Shown here: piece after piece, positions 28,601 through 41,157 of the stretch
How positions within the stretch are numbered: position 1 is the first letter of the stretch
Layout: each line of letters begins with the position of its first letter
Source: Erpobdella octoculata
Taxonomy: Eukaryota > Annelida > Clitellata > Hirudinida > Erpobdellidae
Reading direction: 5' to 3'
Assembly: GCA_963978895.1 (NCBI GenBank)
Contig: OZ022240.1
Coordinates: 12,427,307 to 12,491,306 of the forward strand
Length of the DNA: 64,000 nt
The notes under the pieces: generated by a model
The model's input: the letters and a program-made list of their open reading frames with translations, nothing else
The model's database searches: none
Told to the model about the DNA's origin: nothing
Position numbers and translations under genes: made by a program

Positions 28601-28790
28601 ACACGGTAATACCGACCGCGGTAAATACCGCGGTTACCGCGGTTATACCGCGGTAACGGGAACAAATTTCAATAATTTCACCATTACCGCGCGGTAACGG
28701 GGAAAAAATGGAGGAAAAATTTGCGGTAATGGGGAAAATGTTGACGGTAATTCCGCGGGAACGGTAATGAAGTTTTAAACTAATTTTTAA
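28595..28790. mobile_element. CCGCGG-rich repeat, probably a hAT end
   Basis: It begins GTGACACGGTAATACCG, hAT-like, and contains ACCGCGGTTACCGCGGTTAT and similar units. It interrupts the P-type transposase. The second end was not found. Confidence 0.35.
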
Positions 28791-30380
<1,590 letters not shown>

Positions 30381-30381
30381 A

Positions 30382-30401
<20 letters not shown>

Positions 30402-30463
<62 letters not shown>
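30402..30463. repeat. (GT)n following (TA)n
   Basis: About 31 GT units, directly continuing the TA run at 30,381-30,401. Confidence 0.97.
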
Positions 30464-30466
<3 letters not shown>

Positions 30467-30535
30467 CATATCTGATATGTCTCGCCACACCACTTTATAT
30501 ATTCTCGTTGTAGCTGTAATTTTAAATTGTTTTTA

Positions 30536-30582
30536 TGAGTTCTGATGATGGCTAATAAAGCCGAAACCTGCAGGTCAGCTCA
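30536..30582 (+). ncRNA. hammerhead ribozyme, Penelope type (MANKAETC family)
   Basis: Helix I GAGTT/AGCTC with one G-T pair, CTGATGA, extra T, stem II GGCT/AGCC, GAAA, palindromic helix III CCTGCAGG, cleavage triplet GTC. The core is intact. Confidence 0.9.
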
Positions 30583-30738
30583 TGACCAAAACATTAATAG
30601 AAATATATACCAGTTGGTTCAAAAGTGTCTTGGTATTTCCGATTTTCGAAAAGTTTCACGTTTGATGGAAAAAGTAAGAAATGGGCCATAGTCTTTAATA
30701 AAGCGTGTCTGAAAGAACAACTTGTTCCTAATTATTTG

Positions 30739-30740
<2 letters not shown>
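30549..30740 (+). pseudogene. Penelope head, MANKAETC family, frameshifted
   Basis: From the ribozyme ATG it reads MANKAETCRSAHDQNINRNI and on to RLMEKV. The conserved block KKWAIVFNKACLKEQLVPNY then continues in another frame from about 30,680, so one indel separates them. Confidence 0.7.
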
Positions 30741-30782
<42 letters not shown>

Positions 30783-31320
30783 AAATTCGTCAAATCGTAT
30801 TACAGGTCCAGAAGAATGGTTTTATAGTTTATTGGACAATAATAAATAAAGCTTGGTTAATGCTACTTATACCTTCTAATATAATAATAATAATGTCTAT
30901 AATAATTGTTCTAAATGCTTTAACGTCTATCAATGGGAAACTGATCGTAAAATCAGCGATTTTACATGAATATGCGAGGAGCAGTGTGGTGATCCTGTCG
31001 AAGATAACTTAGATATCGGCTCCTCGTCCATGTCGACATCTGCTATGGATCATGTCGTGGACCCTGAAAGTGGCGGCGGTGAGAGCGGTGACGGCTCTCG
31101 ACACGAAAGCGTTGGCCAGCCGGTCCGTGACAACACGTCATCTACGTGTGATCGGGTTTCGGTAGATGCGACATTGTGAGACGACCGTGCTATTTCAGCT
31201 GTGCCTAATGAGATTGTTTGGATAAATAAAGCAGTTAATGATGAAAATGTTCTTTTGGCAAAAATGGCGGCAGTTCTGCATTGTGACAATATAACTATGC
31301 GACGTCGAGGATAACGCTTT

Positions 31321-31850
31321 GTGTAAAATAATGTGGCAATTTAATTAATTAATTTAATTTTGGCAATTCTTCAGAGAATTTTTCCGTTTTAACAATGTCA
31401 TGGTTGCGCGAGATGTGACTTAGATCTGTCATTTGATAATTAATAGATTTTGCTTTTCGACCGTATTTTTAAATGTATAACAGTTTTATTAAATAATTTG
31501 TTTTCTTAATATCTCCCTACAGTAAAATAAATTATTCTATCCATGTTTTGTTTTTCTTTTGGGCTCTGATGATGACAAACTATTTAGCCCTGTTTATTAC
31601 TTTAAACTTATAAGTTAGACCTTTTAGTTTATTTTATTTATTTTATATCATAAATTTTTTTTTTTTTTTTTACAAATAAACGTAAATACGGCTGCAAACG
31701 AGGAATTTGTTAACAGTCTATCTTCCCAACAACGGGCTTCCCTACGACGTTTTGAGTCTTTGTCGAAAAAATTAACAGATACAAAATGAGCAATTATCTT
31801 CAATGGAGTTTGCGTACACTATATGCATGAAACACAAATTTTGCCATCTT
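31321..31850 (+). mobile_element. Penelope UTR, broken ribozyme and head (QQRASLRRF family)
   Basis: A UTR shared with 45,790-46,180 leads to GGGCTCTGATGATGACAAAC followed directly by TATTTAGCCC (31,561-31,590): the ribozyme has lost stem II's 3' strand and GAAA. The head (31,690-31,840) reads NEEFVNSLSSQQRASLRRFE then KKLTDTK, one stop, [19 protein letters not shown], then fuses to another family. Confidence 0.65.
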
Positions 31851-32034
31851 CAGAGCCGTTTAACTTTTTTAAAAATAAAATGCAGTGACTAAATGGTAAA
31901 AGGTACAACTAATTAGAAAGAATTAAATTACAATTTAAATAAAATTTAAATTCATTAAGTACAAATGTAACAACATAAAAAATATTTAAATTAAAATAAT
32001 TATAATAATAACAGTAATAACTAAATAATTAAGA

Positions 32035-33138
<1,104 letters not shown>

Positions 33139-33224
33139 TAGGTTGGTTTGTGCTACAGGGCTAGAAACATTATTTATACTATTTTTAATTAAAAGATTAT
33201 GAGTTTTTCCATTGTTATAATAGA

Positions 33225-33930
33225 CTAGAGTTAGCCCGTCAAAAATGACGGATTTTTTAAAATTTAATTATATGTTCTTTTTTGATTGCAGTACCACTTT
33301 TTTTATCTTTGAGACTGTCATTACACGCCTGCGCTCACTAATTTTTATTAACTGCTGATTGCTGACCCGTGCGGCCGCCGAGTTAAGCGTAATTGTTAAC
33401 AGCCATACATAGTGGTTTTGCCCGTCCCAAGGATGGGTGTTTTAAAATTACGATGTACTTTGGATACATTTGATAAAAAATATTCAACAAAAACTAAATG
33501 ATATTTGATAACCATAAAAAATATTTTTTTTATGTATAAGCAAATTTAAGGAAATTTTTTATTGTGAATAAATTTTCAGTTTACTAAAGTATTTCATATA
33601 AATTCAAAGGATGTATAAATTGAAGAGTGCAATAATTAGTTATTAAAGAAATTCAGTATACACGACATTTCTTGTGAATTGACGGGCATCGTTGAGAAGT
33701 GGTCCTTGCTTCTGATTTTTTTAAATCTCATTATATAATATTTTTCGATTGCATCACCACTTCTTTTGATCTCTAGGACTGAGAGTGTATATAGGTACAA
33801 TTGCATAATAACTTTTATTACACGCCTGCGCGCAATAAATTCTTACGTGCACATCGATATCGTCTATACAACTAATTACGTAAGCGTGACAGAATCAGTG
33901 AGTGAGTGACGTGGGCTACTATAATATAGA
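33225..33930 (-). mobile_element. non-autonomous Helitron, complete, 706 bp
   Basis: On the minus strand it begins TCTATATTATAGTAGCCCAC (5' TC) and ends with hairpin CCGTCATTTTTGACGG, eight bases, then CTAG. It lies between A and T of the Penelope linker: the uninterrupted copy at 22,672 reads ACACA then TCTATTATAAC, and here the element sits exactly between them. This is the A^T target and lack of duplication expected for Helitrons. No coding. Confidence 0.85.
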
Positions 33931-34264
33931 TGTGTAACTTGAGTGTATTATCTTTATTTACAACCTTAATATTATCATACACAATGTTTTTCAACACTTT
34001 TTCGTCTATTTTATAATTATTAGACATCTGATTAGCATAATATAATGGAATTATACAAGAATTTGATGAGTTATTAGAATTAGGTTTTGAAACAAGTTTT
34101 TTATCAGTAATATGTGACATAAATTTATTTATAGTTGCATCAACAATAGAATTAGAATAATTATTATTTATTAAAAGTTGTTTAACATGCAGAATTTCGT
34201 TGTGAAAATCAGACCAAGTTTCGGAAAATTTATAGGCCCTATTAATATAATTATTAATCTTAAT

Positions 34265-34860
<596 letters not shown>

Positions 34861-34992
34861 CCGCAAGCAAGTTTCATTGAACTTTGTCGCCCATTTTGCA
34901 TTCAACAGTTTCTTGTATAAACCTTGCAAAACAACAATATCTTTCCTTTCTGAAACTATACCAAGCAACGTTTTAAAATCTTTATTTTTTCC

Positions 34993-35035
34993 AGCTGACT
35001 GGCCAGTTTCGGTTAATTTAACCATCTTCAGAGCT
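34993..35035 (-). ncRNA. hammerhead ribozyme, Penelope type (MVKLTETG family)
   Basis: Helix I AGCT/AGCT, CTGAAGA, extra T, stem II GGTTAA/TTAACC, GAAA, palindromic helix III CTGGCCAG, triplet GTC. All core bases kept. Confidence 0.9.
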
Positions 35036-35285
35036 TCATTTATAATAATAAAACGGTATATATTAAAATCGAAAAAACACTTTCTCAAATTATAATAATA
35101 AAGTTAATTAAACAGCAGTTAGTTTGTTTTCAATACATGCAGAATAAGACGTAAAATCAATAAAAGTAGCCGAGTATTAATAAACAGGTTTTCAGTGAGT
35201 AAACAAGTGTCGACGCGTTCAGCCAAAATCTCACTAAAATACAAATTAAGTACACAACCAGCAAGCCACACAGCTGATTTCACGC

Positions 35286-35669
35286 TCACTTTTCCCGTAG
35301 TTTTTGTTTTCTACTTCTTTTTATATTAATGTTTGGATTGCAAAGTAAATGTTCAAACACCGCAGTTGTCTCAGCCTCACCTGCACTATTAATCAAAACA
35401 TTCTCAATTTCTCCGATTAGTGTAGTTCCACAATTTTTAGCCGCATCGCCATCAACCTCGACTTCACTACCTTCACAGTTACAGAAAACATCTTCATCGT
35501 CGACATTATTACTACTTTTATGTTTTTCTTCCAAGTCATTTTCTTTTCCTTCAATCATTTCATCTGTGTGGAAACTATCAAGAGAGAGTGATTCTGACTC
35601 CGTATTTTTAGAGCCACAGCTTTTAAAACAAACAGGCGTTTCTCTAGTTAGATCTCCCTCAGTATCCAC
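35286..35669 (-). pseudogene. Penelope ORF C-terminal tail, acidic, ending in a basic cluster
   Basis: 127 codons, rich in Glu, Asp and Ser (for example NNVDDEDVFCNCEGSEVEVD), ending VFEHLLCNPNINIKRSRKQK... and a stop. It aligns at its end with the [13 protein letters not shown] and FQHLFESSNITTRRRR tails of other families. No domain is recognised. Confidence 0.65.
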
Positions 35670-35725
35670 AGACCTTTCATAATTCTTGACAGGTGTAGTT
35701 TCCTTCTGGTTATTATTATAAATGA

Positions 35726-35768
35726 AGCTCTGAAGATGGTTAAATTAACCGAAACTGGCCAGTCAGCT
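35726..35768 (+). ncRNA. hammerhead ribozyme, Penelope type (MVKLTETG family)
   Basis: Inverse sister of 34,993-35,035 with the same helices. The ATG at 35,736-35,738 is formed by core A9, the extra T and G10.1, and opens the head. Confidence 0.92.
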
Positions 35769-36123
35769 GGAAAAAAAGATTTTAAAACGTTGCTTGGTGT
35801 AGTTTCAGAAAGAAAAGATATTTTTGTTTTGCAAGGTTTATACAAGAAACTGTTGAATGCAAAATGGGCGACAAAGTTCAATGAAACTTGCTTGCGGGAA
35901 AATATTGTCCCCAATTATGTATGGAATATATATATATTGTTACGATATCACCAAATCGTATACCGGGCTCAATAGAATGGTTTTGCAGTTTTATTGGAAA
36001 ATAATAAATGAAGCTTTGTTAGGGCTAGTTATACCTTCTGGTCTATTAATAATGTCCATAATAGTTATTCCAATTCCTTTAACGTCTATCAATGGGAAAA
36101 CCTATGGTAAAAACAGCGATTTT

Positions 36124-36128
<5 letters not shown>
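35736..36128 (+). pseudogene. Penelope head and N-terminal [11 protein letters not shown] family
   Basis: The head [20 protein letters not shown] continues to [20 protein letters not shown] and NIVPNYVWNIYI, where TATATATATA encodes the Tyr-Ile run. Beyond this short TA, sequence homologous to 30,778-30,970 follows (NVYQWEN stretch) but with stops and frame changes. This is the one copy where the head can be seen crossing a short, unexpanded TA run. Confidence 0.7.

Positions 36129-36190
<62 letters not shown>
36129..36190. repeat. (TA)n
   Basis: Separates the Penelope fragment from a hAT copy. Confidence 0.96.
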
Positions 36191-36195
<5 letters not shown>

Positions 36196-36426
36196 CTTGA
36201 GGTGGGTTGGGTTGGGTTGGGTCGACTTGAAAATTTGTAAAAAAAGCAAAATAAAAATTAATTAAAAAATATTTGTTACTTTTAGAAATATGATTAAAAA
36301 TTTAGCACATTTCATGAAAACGGATGCGATTGAATCCTGTAATCTATTCTGAGAGGTAACGTTTTTGTTGAATTAATTGGTACCAGATGGTATCTAGAAA
36401 ATTTGCCGATTAGGTACTAATTATCG

Positions 36427-37246
36427 ATGGTATATTTAACGGTCATTTTTTTTGAAAAGGCGAGCGCCATGGCAATAAACAGCAAAATTGCTATTGACAC
36501 GGCGGAGCGTATTAGTAATATTAATATTAGCACATTCCTCGATCCATCTTTCAGGAAATTAGACTGTGTGCCGCATAAAACTAAAAGTGAGGAAAGCTTC
36601 AAGAGGAAACTTAGAAATGATCCTGAAAGTTGGATTATGCAAGAGTCGAATGTGGTGAAAGATCGTTTAAATAATAAAAATACTGTTGAAACAAAAAAAA
36701 CTAGTGAGTCCACGTTCTTAATTAAATAATTTTTTAGCCACAATTTTTATTCTCTCCTATTGATAATTATCTCCCAGTATCTTTTATTTTGTATTCACTT
36801 CCTATTTGATTTACTTTGTTTTTATGTTAGTAAACTTTTGTGTATTATTTTAGAACGTCATCGAAACGGAAAGTGAACCACCTTCAAAAAGAGCCCGCAT
36901 TGATCCGTTTGCCAGCCTTCGAGATGGCATGTCAGCATCTGGAGTCAAAACTGCTGCTGTAGTTCACTCAGACAAAGATGACTTAGCAACGTACAAGGAA
37001 ATGTGAGTGCCAAGCTCACATAATAAACTTCTTCTATTTTGAAAACAGCATAGCAACAAATCTCCAGTCTTGTCCGAAGTGGCACGTCGTATAATTTGCA
37101 TTTCAATGAGTTCAGCTCAGTCTGAGCGTGATTTTTCTTCTGTGGGACACAATAACTGACATAAAATCAAGCTTATCTGCGGAAAAGGTAAAATCAACTG
37201 AACTTGTTAGATGGGCTATGCGTGCGGGCATTCTTAACAAGTCTTG
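36427..37246 (+). pseudogene. hAT transposase C-terminal remnant with introns
   Basis: First exon 36,427-36,705 (AINSKIAIDTAERISNINIS, FLDPSFRKLD, then ...NTVETKK). Second exon from about 36,856 (VIETESEPPSKRARIDPFAS). Third from about 37,055 with the dimerisation motif SSAQSERDFSSVGH, one stop, then LSAEKVKSTELVRWAMRAGI. These are the hAT C-terminal domain features, in order. The stop after the SERDFSS block makes it non-functional as read. Confidence 0.75.
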
Positions 37247-37282
37247 ATATAATATAAAAAAATTGTACACGCTAATATTTTT

Positions 37283-37360
37283 GGTGCTAGGTTAGCTGAG
37301 TTGGTAGAGTGTTAGCCTTGAATATGAGAGCTTCACAGTTCGACTCCTACTCACTGTCTA
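37283..37360 (+). mobile_element. tRNA-derived SINE (family 2)
   Basis: A-box-like TTAGCTGAGTTGG (37,292-37,304) and B-box-like AGTTCGACTCC (37,337-37,347). Forward counterpart of the copy at 15,700. Confidence 0.6.
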
Positions 37361-37654
37361 GTAGTTTATGTCAACGGAAAACTTAGCGGGTAAAATCGTT
37401 CTCTCCGTGGGGCATGTAAAAGAACAGCGCTTTTGAACAACCCAGAAAAGACGCTCTAATAAATCATCAAACATTTACATTTTTACTTTTATACTATACA
37501 TGTTTTTGGAATTTTTTTTGTTGGGTTGGGTTGGGTCAGGAATTTTCATCTTGTGGTGGGTTGGGTTGGGTTGGATATGTCAGTTGGTGGGTTGGGTTGG
37601 GTCGGGTCGCTCAAAATGGACCCACGGACACCTCTGATACATATATATATGTAT

Positions 37655-38114
37655 CTGAACCTATCATAGTCGTAGTCTAATGTTAAGTAGCTCCGAAAGA
37701 CTGAGACTTCTAGCCATCCTTTATTGGGGATGGTCGGTGGCTCAGTTGGTAAGAGCGCTTGCATTTAGGCAAGGCGGTGTTGCCGTAGACACGTGGGTTC
37801 GATTCCTAGTAGAGTCTTATAAATATTTGCGTTACTTGTGGTGACAGTTAAGTCATCCTATTTGTAGGCTCTTGAAACATTTCAACGCAATGTTTCACTT
37901 CATAAATTATCTATCTGGCAGCAGACTAAGCTGTCGAGCCGAAGTAAGGAGTCCTGAACCTATCATAGTCGTAGTCTAATGTTAAGTAGCTCCGAAAGAC
38001 TGAGACTTCTAGCCATCCTTTATTGGGGACGGTCGGTGGCTCAGTTGGTAAGAGCGCTTGCATTTAGGCGAGGCGGTGTTGCCGTAGACACGTGGGTTCG
38101 ATTCCTAGTAGAGT

Positions 38115-38116
<2 letters not shown>
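37655..38116 (+). mobile_element. tRNA-derived SINE (family 1), tandem dimer
   Basis: Two copies of a 299-bp unit starting CTGAACCTATCATAGTCGTA; the second lacks the segment after the B box. Each has A box TGGCTCAGTTGG (37,738 and 38,037) and B box GGTTCGATTCC (37,796 and 38,095). The second runs into (TA)n directly after AGAGTCTTA. A third copy is at 61,080-61,403. Confidence 0.75.

Positions 38117-38192
<76 letters not shown>
38117..38192. repeat. (TA)n
   Basis: Follows the SINE end and precedes a minus-strand Penelope block. Confidence 0.96.
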
Positions 38193-38197
<5 letters not shown>

Positions 38198-38214
38198 TTA
38201 TTTATTTATTTATT

Positions 38215-38873
38215 GCGGATAAACTCTGGAATCAATTTATTTTTGAGACTTGCTCTAAGAAATACAACTCGCCATTTGGCAGAAACAACTTTTAGAGCCA
38301 AATTCTCGACTTTTCGGTATAAAACTCGCTGTTCGAGACCACAGTCAAAAACTTTTTCGTTAAATTTTTATTTTCAGACCGACCGTTTCAGATATGTCAG
38401 GGTCAAAAGTGAAACGAGAAAAGTAAACAAACAGAAAGAACAGAAATTATCAAGGAATTAGCACACCAACAAAAGAGTAAACACTCCACCTGTCAAATCA
38501 AAGGAATATGTGGCTCAACAAAAAGAACATGAGTAAAACAAAATTCCATAGTGTTTACGACCGGAATCATAAACTAATGAAATTACAGAGACTATAACAT
38601 TTATACTATTGGAATACACCATCAATTTTTGCGATTTCGCTGTGTTAAATTAGAAGAGACCAGAATTTCCTCAGATACATTACAATGAGATTCATCAGGA
38701 GCAGCCTCAACAGCCAAAGTATTTGTGTTAGAGGACGAGTCAGAAGTATCATCATTGATTATTTTTGACTAATTGTGGTTTGGAACAGCGAGTTTTATAC
38801 CGGCAAGTCGAGAATTTGGCTTGAAAAGTTGTTTCTGCCAAATGGCGAGTTGTATTTCTTAGAGCATGTTTCA
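38215..38873 (-). mobile_element. Penelope copy with inverted blocks (MADIAET-like family), decayed
   Basis: Left block (minus) holds a head related to the palindrome family (AAATGGCGAGTTGTATTTCT) and a deleted hammerhead at 38,375-38,405. The right block (plus, 38,760-38,873) repeats the head. About 350 bp between them includes UTR and a Ser/Thr-rich tail remnant. Both edges are (TA)n. Confidence 0.65.
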
Positions 38874-39024
<151 letters not shown>

Positions 39025-39029
39025 TTACC

Positions 39030-39276
39030 CGCTGAGGTTAACTACCTTTCCAACTCATCTCTTCAACCAGCTCCCATCGTGCAACTACCCACGCCTATCC
39101 TACATGAGCCTCCACCTGAGCCTCCATCTGATCCTCCACCTGAACCTCCACCTGAACCTCCACCTGAGCCTCCACCTGAACCTCCACCTGAGCCTCCACC
39201 TGAGGCTCAGGCTCCAGCGGTGTCATTTCAACATTTGTTTGAGTCTTCAAATATAACTACAAGACGTCGGCGTTAA
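39030..39276 (+). pseudogene. Penelope ORF tail with (PPPE)n and NITTRRRR end
   Basis: About 80 codons open into the TA tract. It contains a run of CCTCCACCTGAG units read as Pro-Pro-Pro-Glu (39,108-39,205), then VSFQHLFESSNITTRRRR and a stop. The ending matches the tails of other families; the Pro/Glu repeat is specific to this one. Confidence 0.7.
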
Positions 39277-39756
39277 TTGAATCATCTATATGTATCCCAT
39301 TTGCACAGTCATGCGTTTATTTTAATTTTTCATATAAGTTTACTTTTATTTTAATTCATCACATGGTTTTATTTAAATTTTCACCTTTTATTATTCTATT
39401 TCATACTTTTTTATTTCAATATACTGTCACTAGATACCTATAGTTTAATTTCATTAATCTTCTAATAATTTTAAGTGTTTTAATTTCTATTATTAGTATT
39501 ATAGACTTCATTCAATTCGTCCTATCTATTTATATTTATTTATTTTATTTTATTAATAATAATTATTATTTAATTTATCTTTATACTTCTTTTCATTTAG
39601 CAATTTTATAAGCTCTCGTAATTTACTTATATCGTCATACTCTGGTTTTAAATACTTTAATTTAAATATTTATTTAATATAGGCACAACACTATTTCTAT
39701 GTTGATGTTTACTATATATTCTTTAGCTGTTTACGTAATACGACATTTTAGGTTAC

Positions 39757-39798
39757 GGACTCTGAAGATGACTGTAGTCGAAACTGGCCAGTCAGTCC
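39757..39798 (+). ncRNA. hammerhead ribozyme, Penelope type
   Basis: Helix I GGACT/AGTCC (five perfect pairs), CTGAAGA, extra T, stem II GACT/AGTC, GAAA, palindromic helix III CTGGCCAG, triplet GTC. The embedded ATG opens a short frame (MTVVETGQSV...) that stops before the head. Confidence 0.92.
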
Positions 39799-39833
39799 TA
39801 ATTATTATTATTTGTATTATATAAATTTTTAAA

Positions 39834-40225
<392 letters not shown>

Positions 40226-40905
40226 TTCAGAGCCCAAAGTAATAAACTAAAAGTCAGCGTAAAATAAGAAACGGAAGCAAGACGAATCAAAACAAGTTAA
40301 ATTAAATTAAATTCCATTAGAGTTCGAAACAAATTAAATTAAATTCCGTTAGAGTGCAAAAGTAAAACGAAAACGAGATTACTTCAAATTAGGTAAACGA
40401 GTGAGCGCTAAGGCACGAACGCGACAACTGAAAGGTGAGAGAGCTAGACGAGGTGAATAACTGTAGTTGTAGGTGTGTGTAGGAATATGGGAAGGGGAGA
40501 TAGTGTACGATAAACGTCTTGTAGGTAGAATTGGTGGAATTTATAGGTGTACAAATGGTGTATGGCGCGGGCGGTGTACAAACTAATGAAGTATAAATAG
40601 GAAAGAGTAACAGTATGTGTGTGGTAAGAAATAATGTTTTATTTGTGTCGATTACGACGCGAAGTAATGATAGGGTTATTAATAATGTCAGAAGAGATAT
40701 GTGTATTAGGAGAGCTTGTGTTCGCGGAAACGAGTGAATAATCGACAATACATTGAGTGGTAGTTTGTTCTGTGGAAGTGAAAAGTGAAGAGATATCGAC
40801 GATCGTGGGGTCGGATGAGTAATCGACGATGCTTTGAGTGGTATTATGGTCTGGGGGAGTGGAAGGTGAAGAGATAGCGACGATCGTGGCGTCAAGGTCA
40901 GAAGC

Positions 40906-41145
40906 TGTTATATATATATGTTTGTTTAAATATATATATATGGGCGTATATATATGTGTATGTGTATATGTATGTATATATATGTATATATATATAGATC
41001 AGTTTTTATTCTATTTCCTTCTTTATTATATCATAAGCAAACAAATTTATATTAAGATAGATAATCAGAAAGATCTAGTAAGTGTTAGCAGCCACTTAAG
41101 TAGATTATATTATTACCATTTAATTAGAATAATAAAGATATAACA
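40906..41145 (+). repeat. 5' long terminal repeat
   Basis: 240 bp with TG...CA ends and an AATAAA signal 13 bases from the end. The first 95 bases, rich in TATG and TA, recur at 43,216. Confidence 0.8.
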
Positions 41146-41157
41146 TTGACGACGAGG

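Larger units (their letters stand above)
30464..31320 (+). mobile_element. Penelope copy (MANKAETC family), internally deleted
   Basis: Order: end of a UTR, hammerhead, head, a TA tract inside the coding run (30,740-30,777), a continuing N-terminal segment (NSSNRITGPEEWFYSLLDNN), and then the C-terminal tail [20 protein letters not shown]... ending DNITMRRRG and a stop near 31,313. The segment after the TA tract matches 35,930-36,120, so the TA here lies within the element. The RT and any endonuclease are deleted between about 30,960 and 30,990. Confidence 0.7.
36191..37640 (+). mobile_element. hAT element with (GGGTT)n subterminal repeats
   Basis: GGTGGGTTGGGTTGGGTTGG at 36,200 and again at 37,515-37,605. 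The right end GGACCCACGGACACCTCTGA is the inverse of a CAGAGGTGTCCG terminus. The coding remnant lies between. A SINE sits inside at 37,283. The left terminus is eroded at the TA tract. Confidence 0.7.

Noticed and set aside
37735..37815. Possible true tRNA gene (A and B boxes present)
   Set aside because: The arms do not form a cloverleaf, and the same unit recurs with identical flanks at 38,037 and 61,323, as expected of a SINE.
40389..40895. 168-aa Leu/Ser/Pro-rich ORF, minus strand, as a separate gene
   Set aside because: Another minus-strand frame in the same place reads as a Penelope tail ending NPIITSRRNRHK, with UTR, ribozyme and head following; the 168-aa frame is its shadow.
41146..41157. 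Start of the Gag-like ORF at 41,146
   Set aside because: That codon is TTG, directly after the LTR end; the first ATG is at 41,158.
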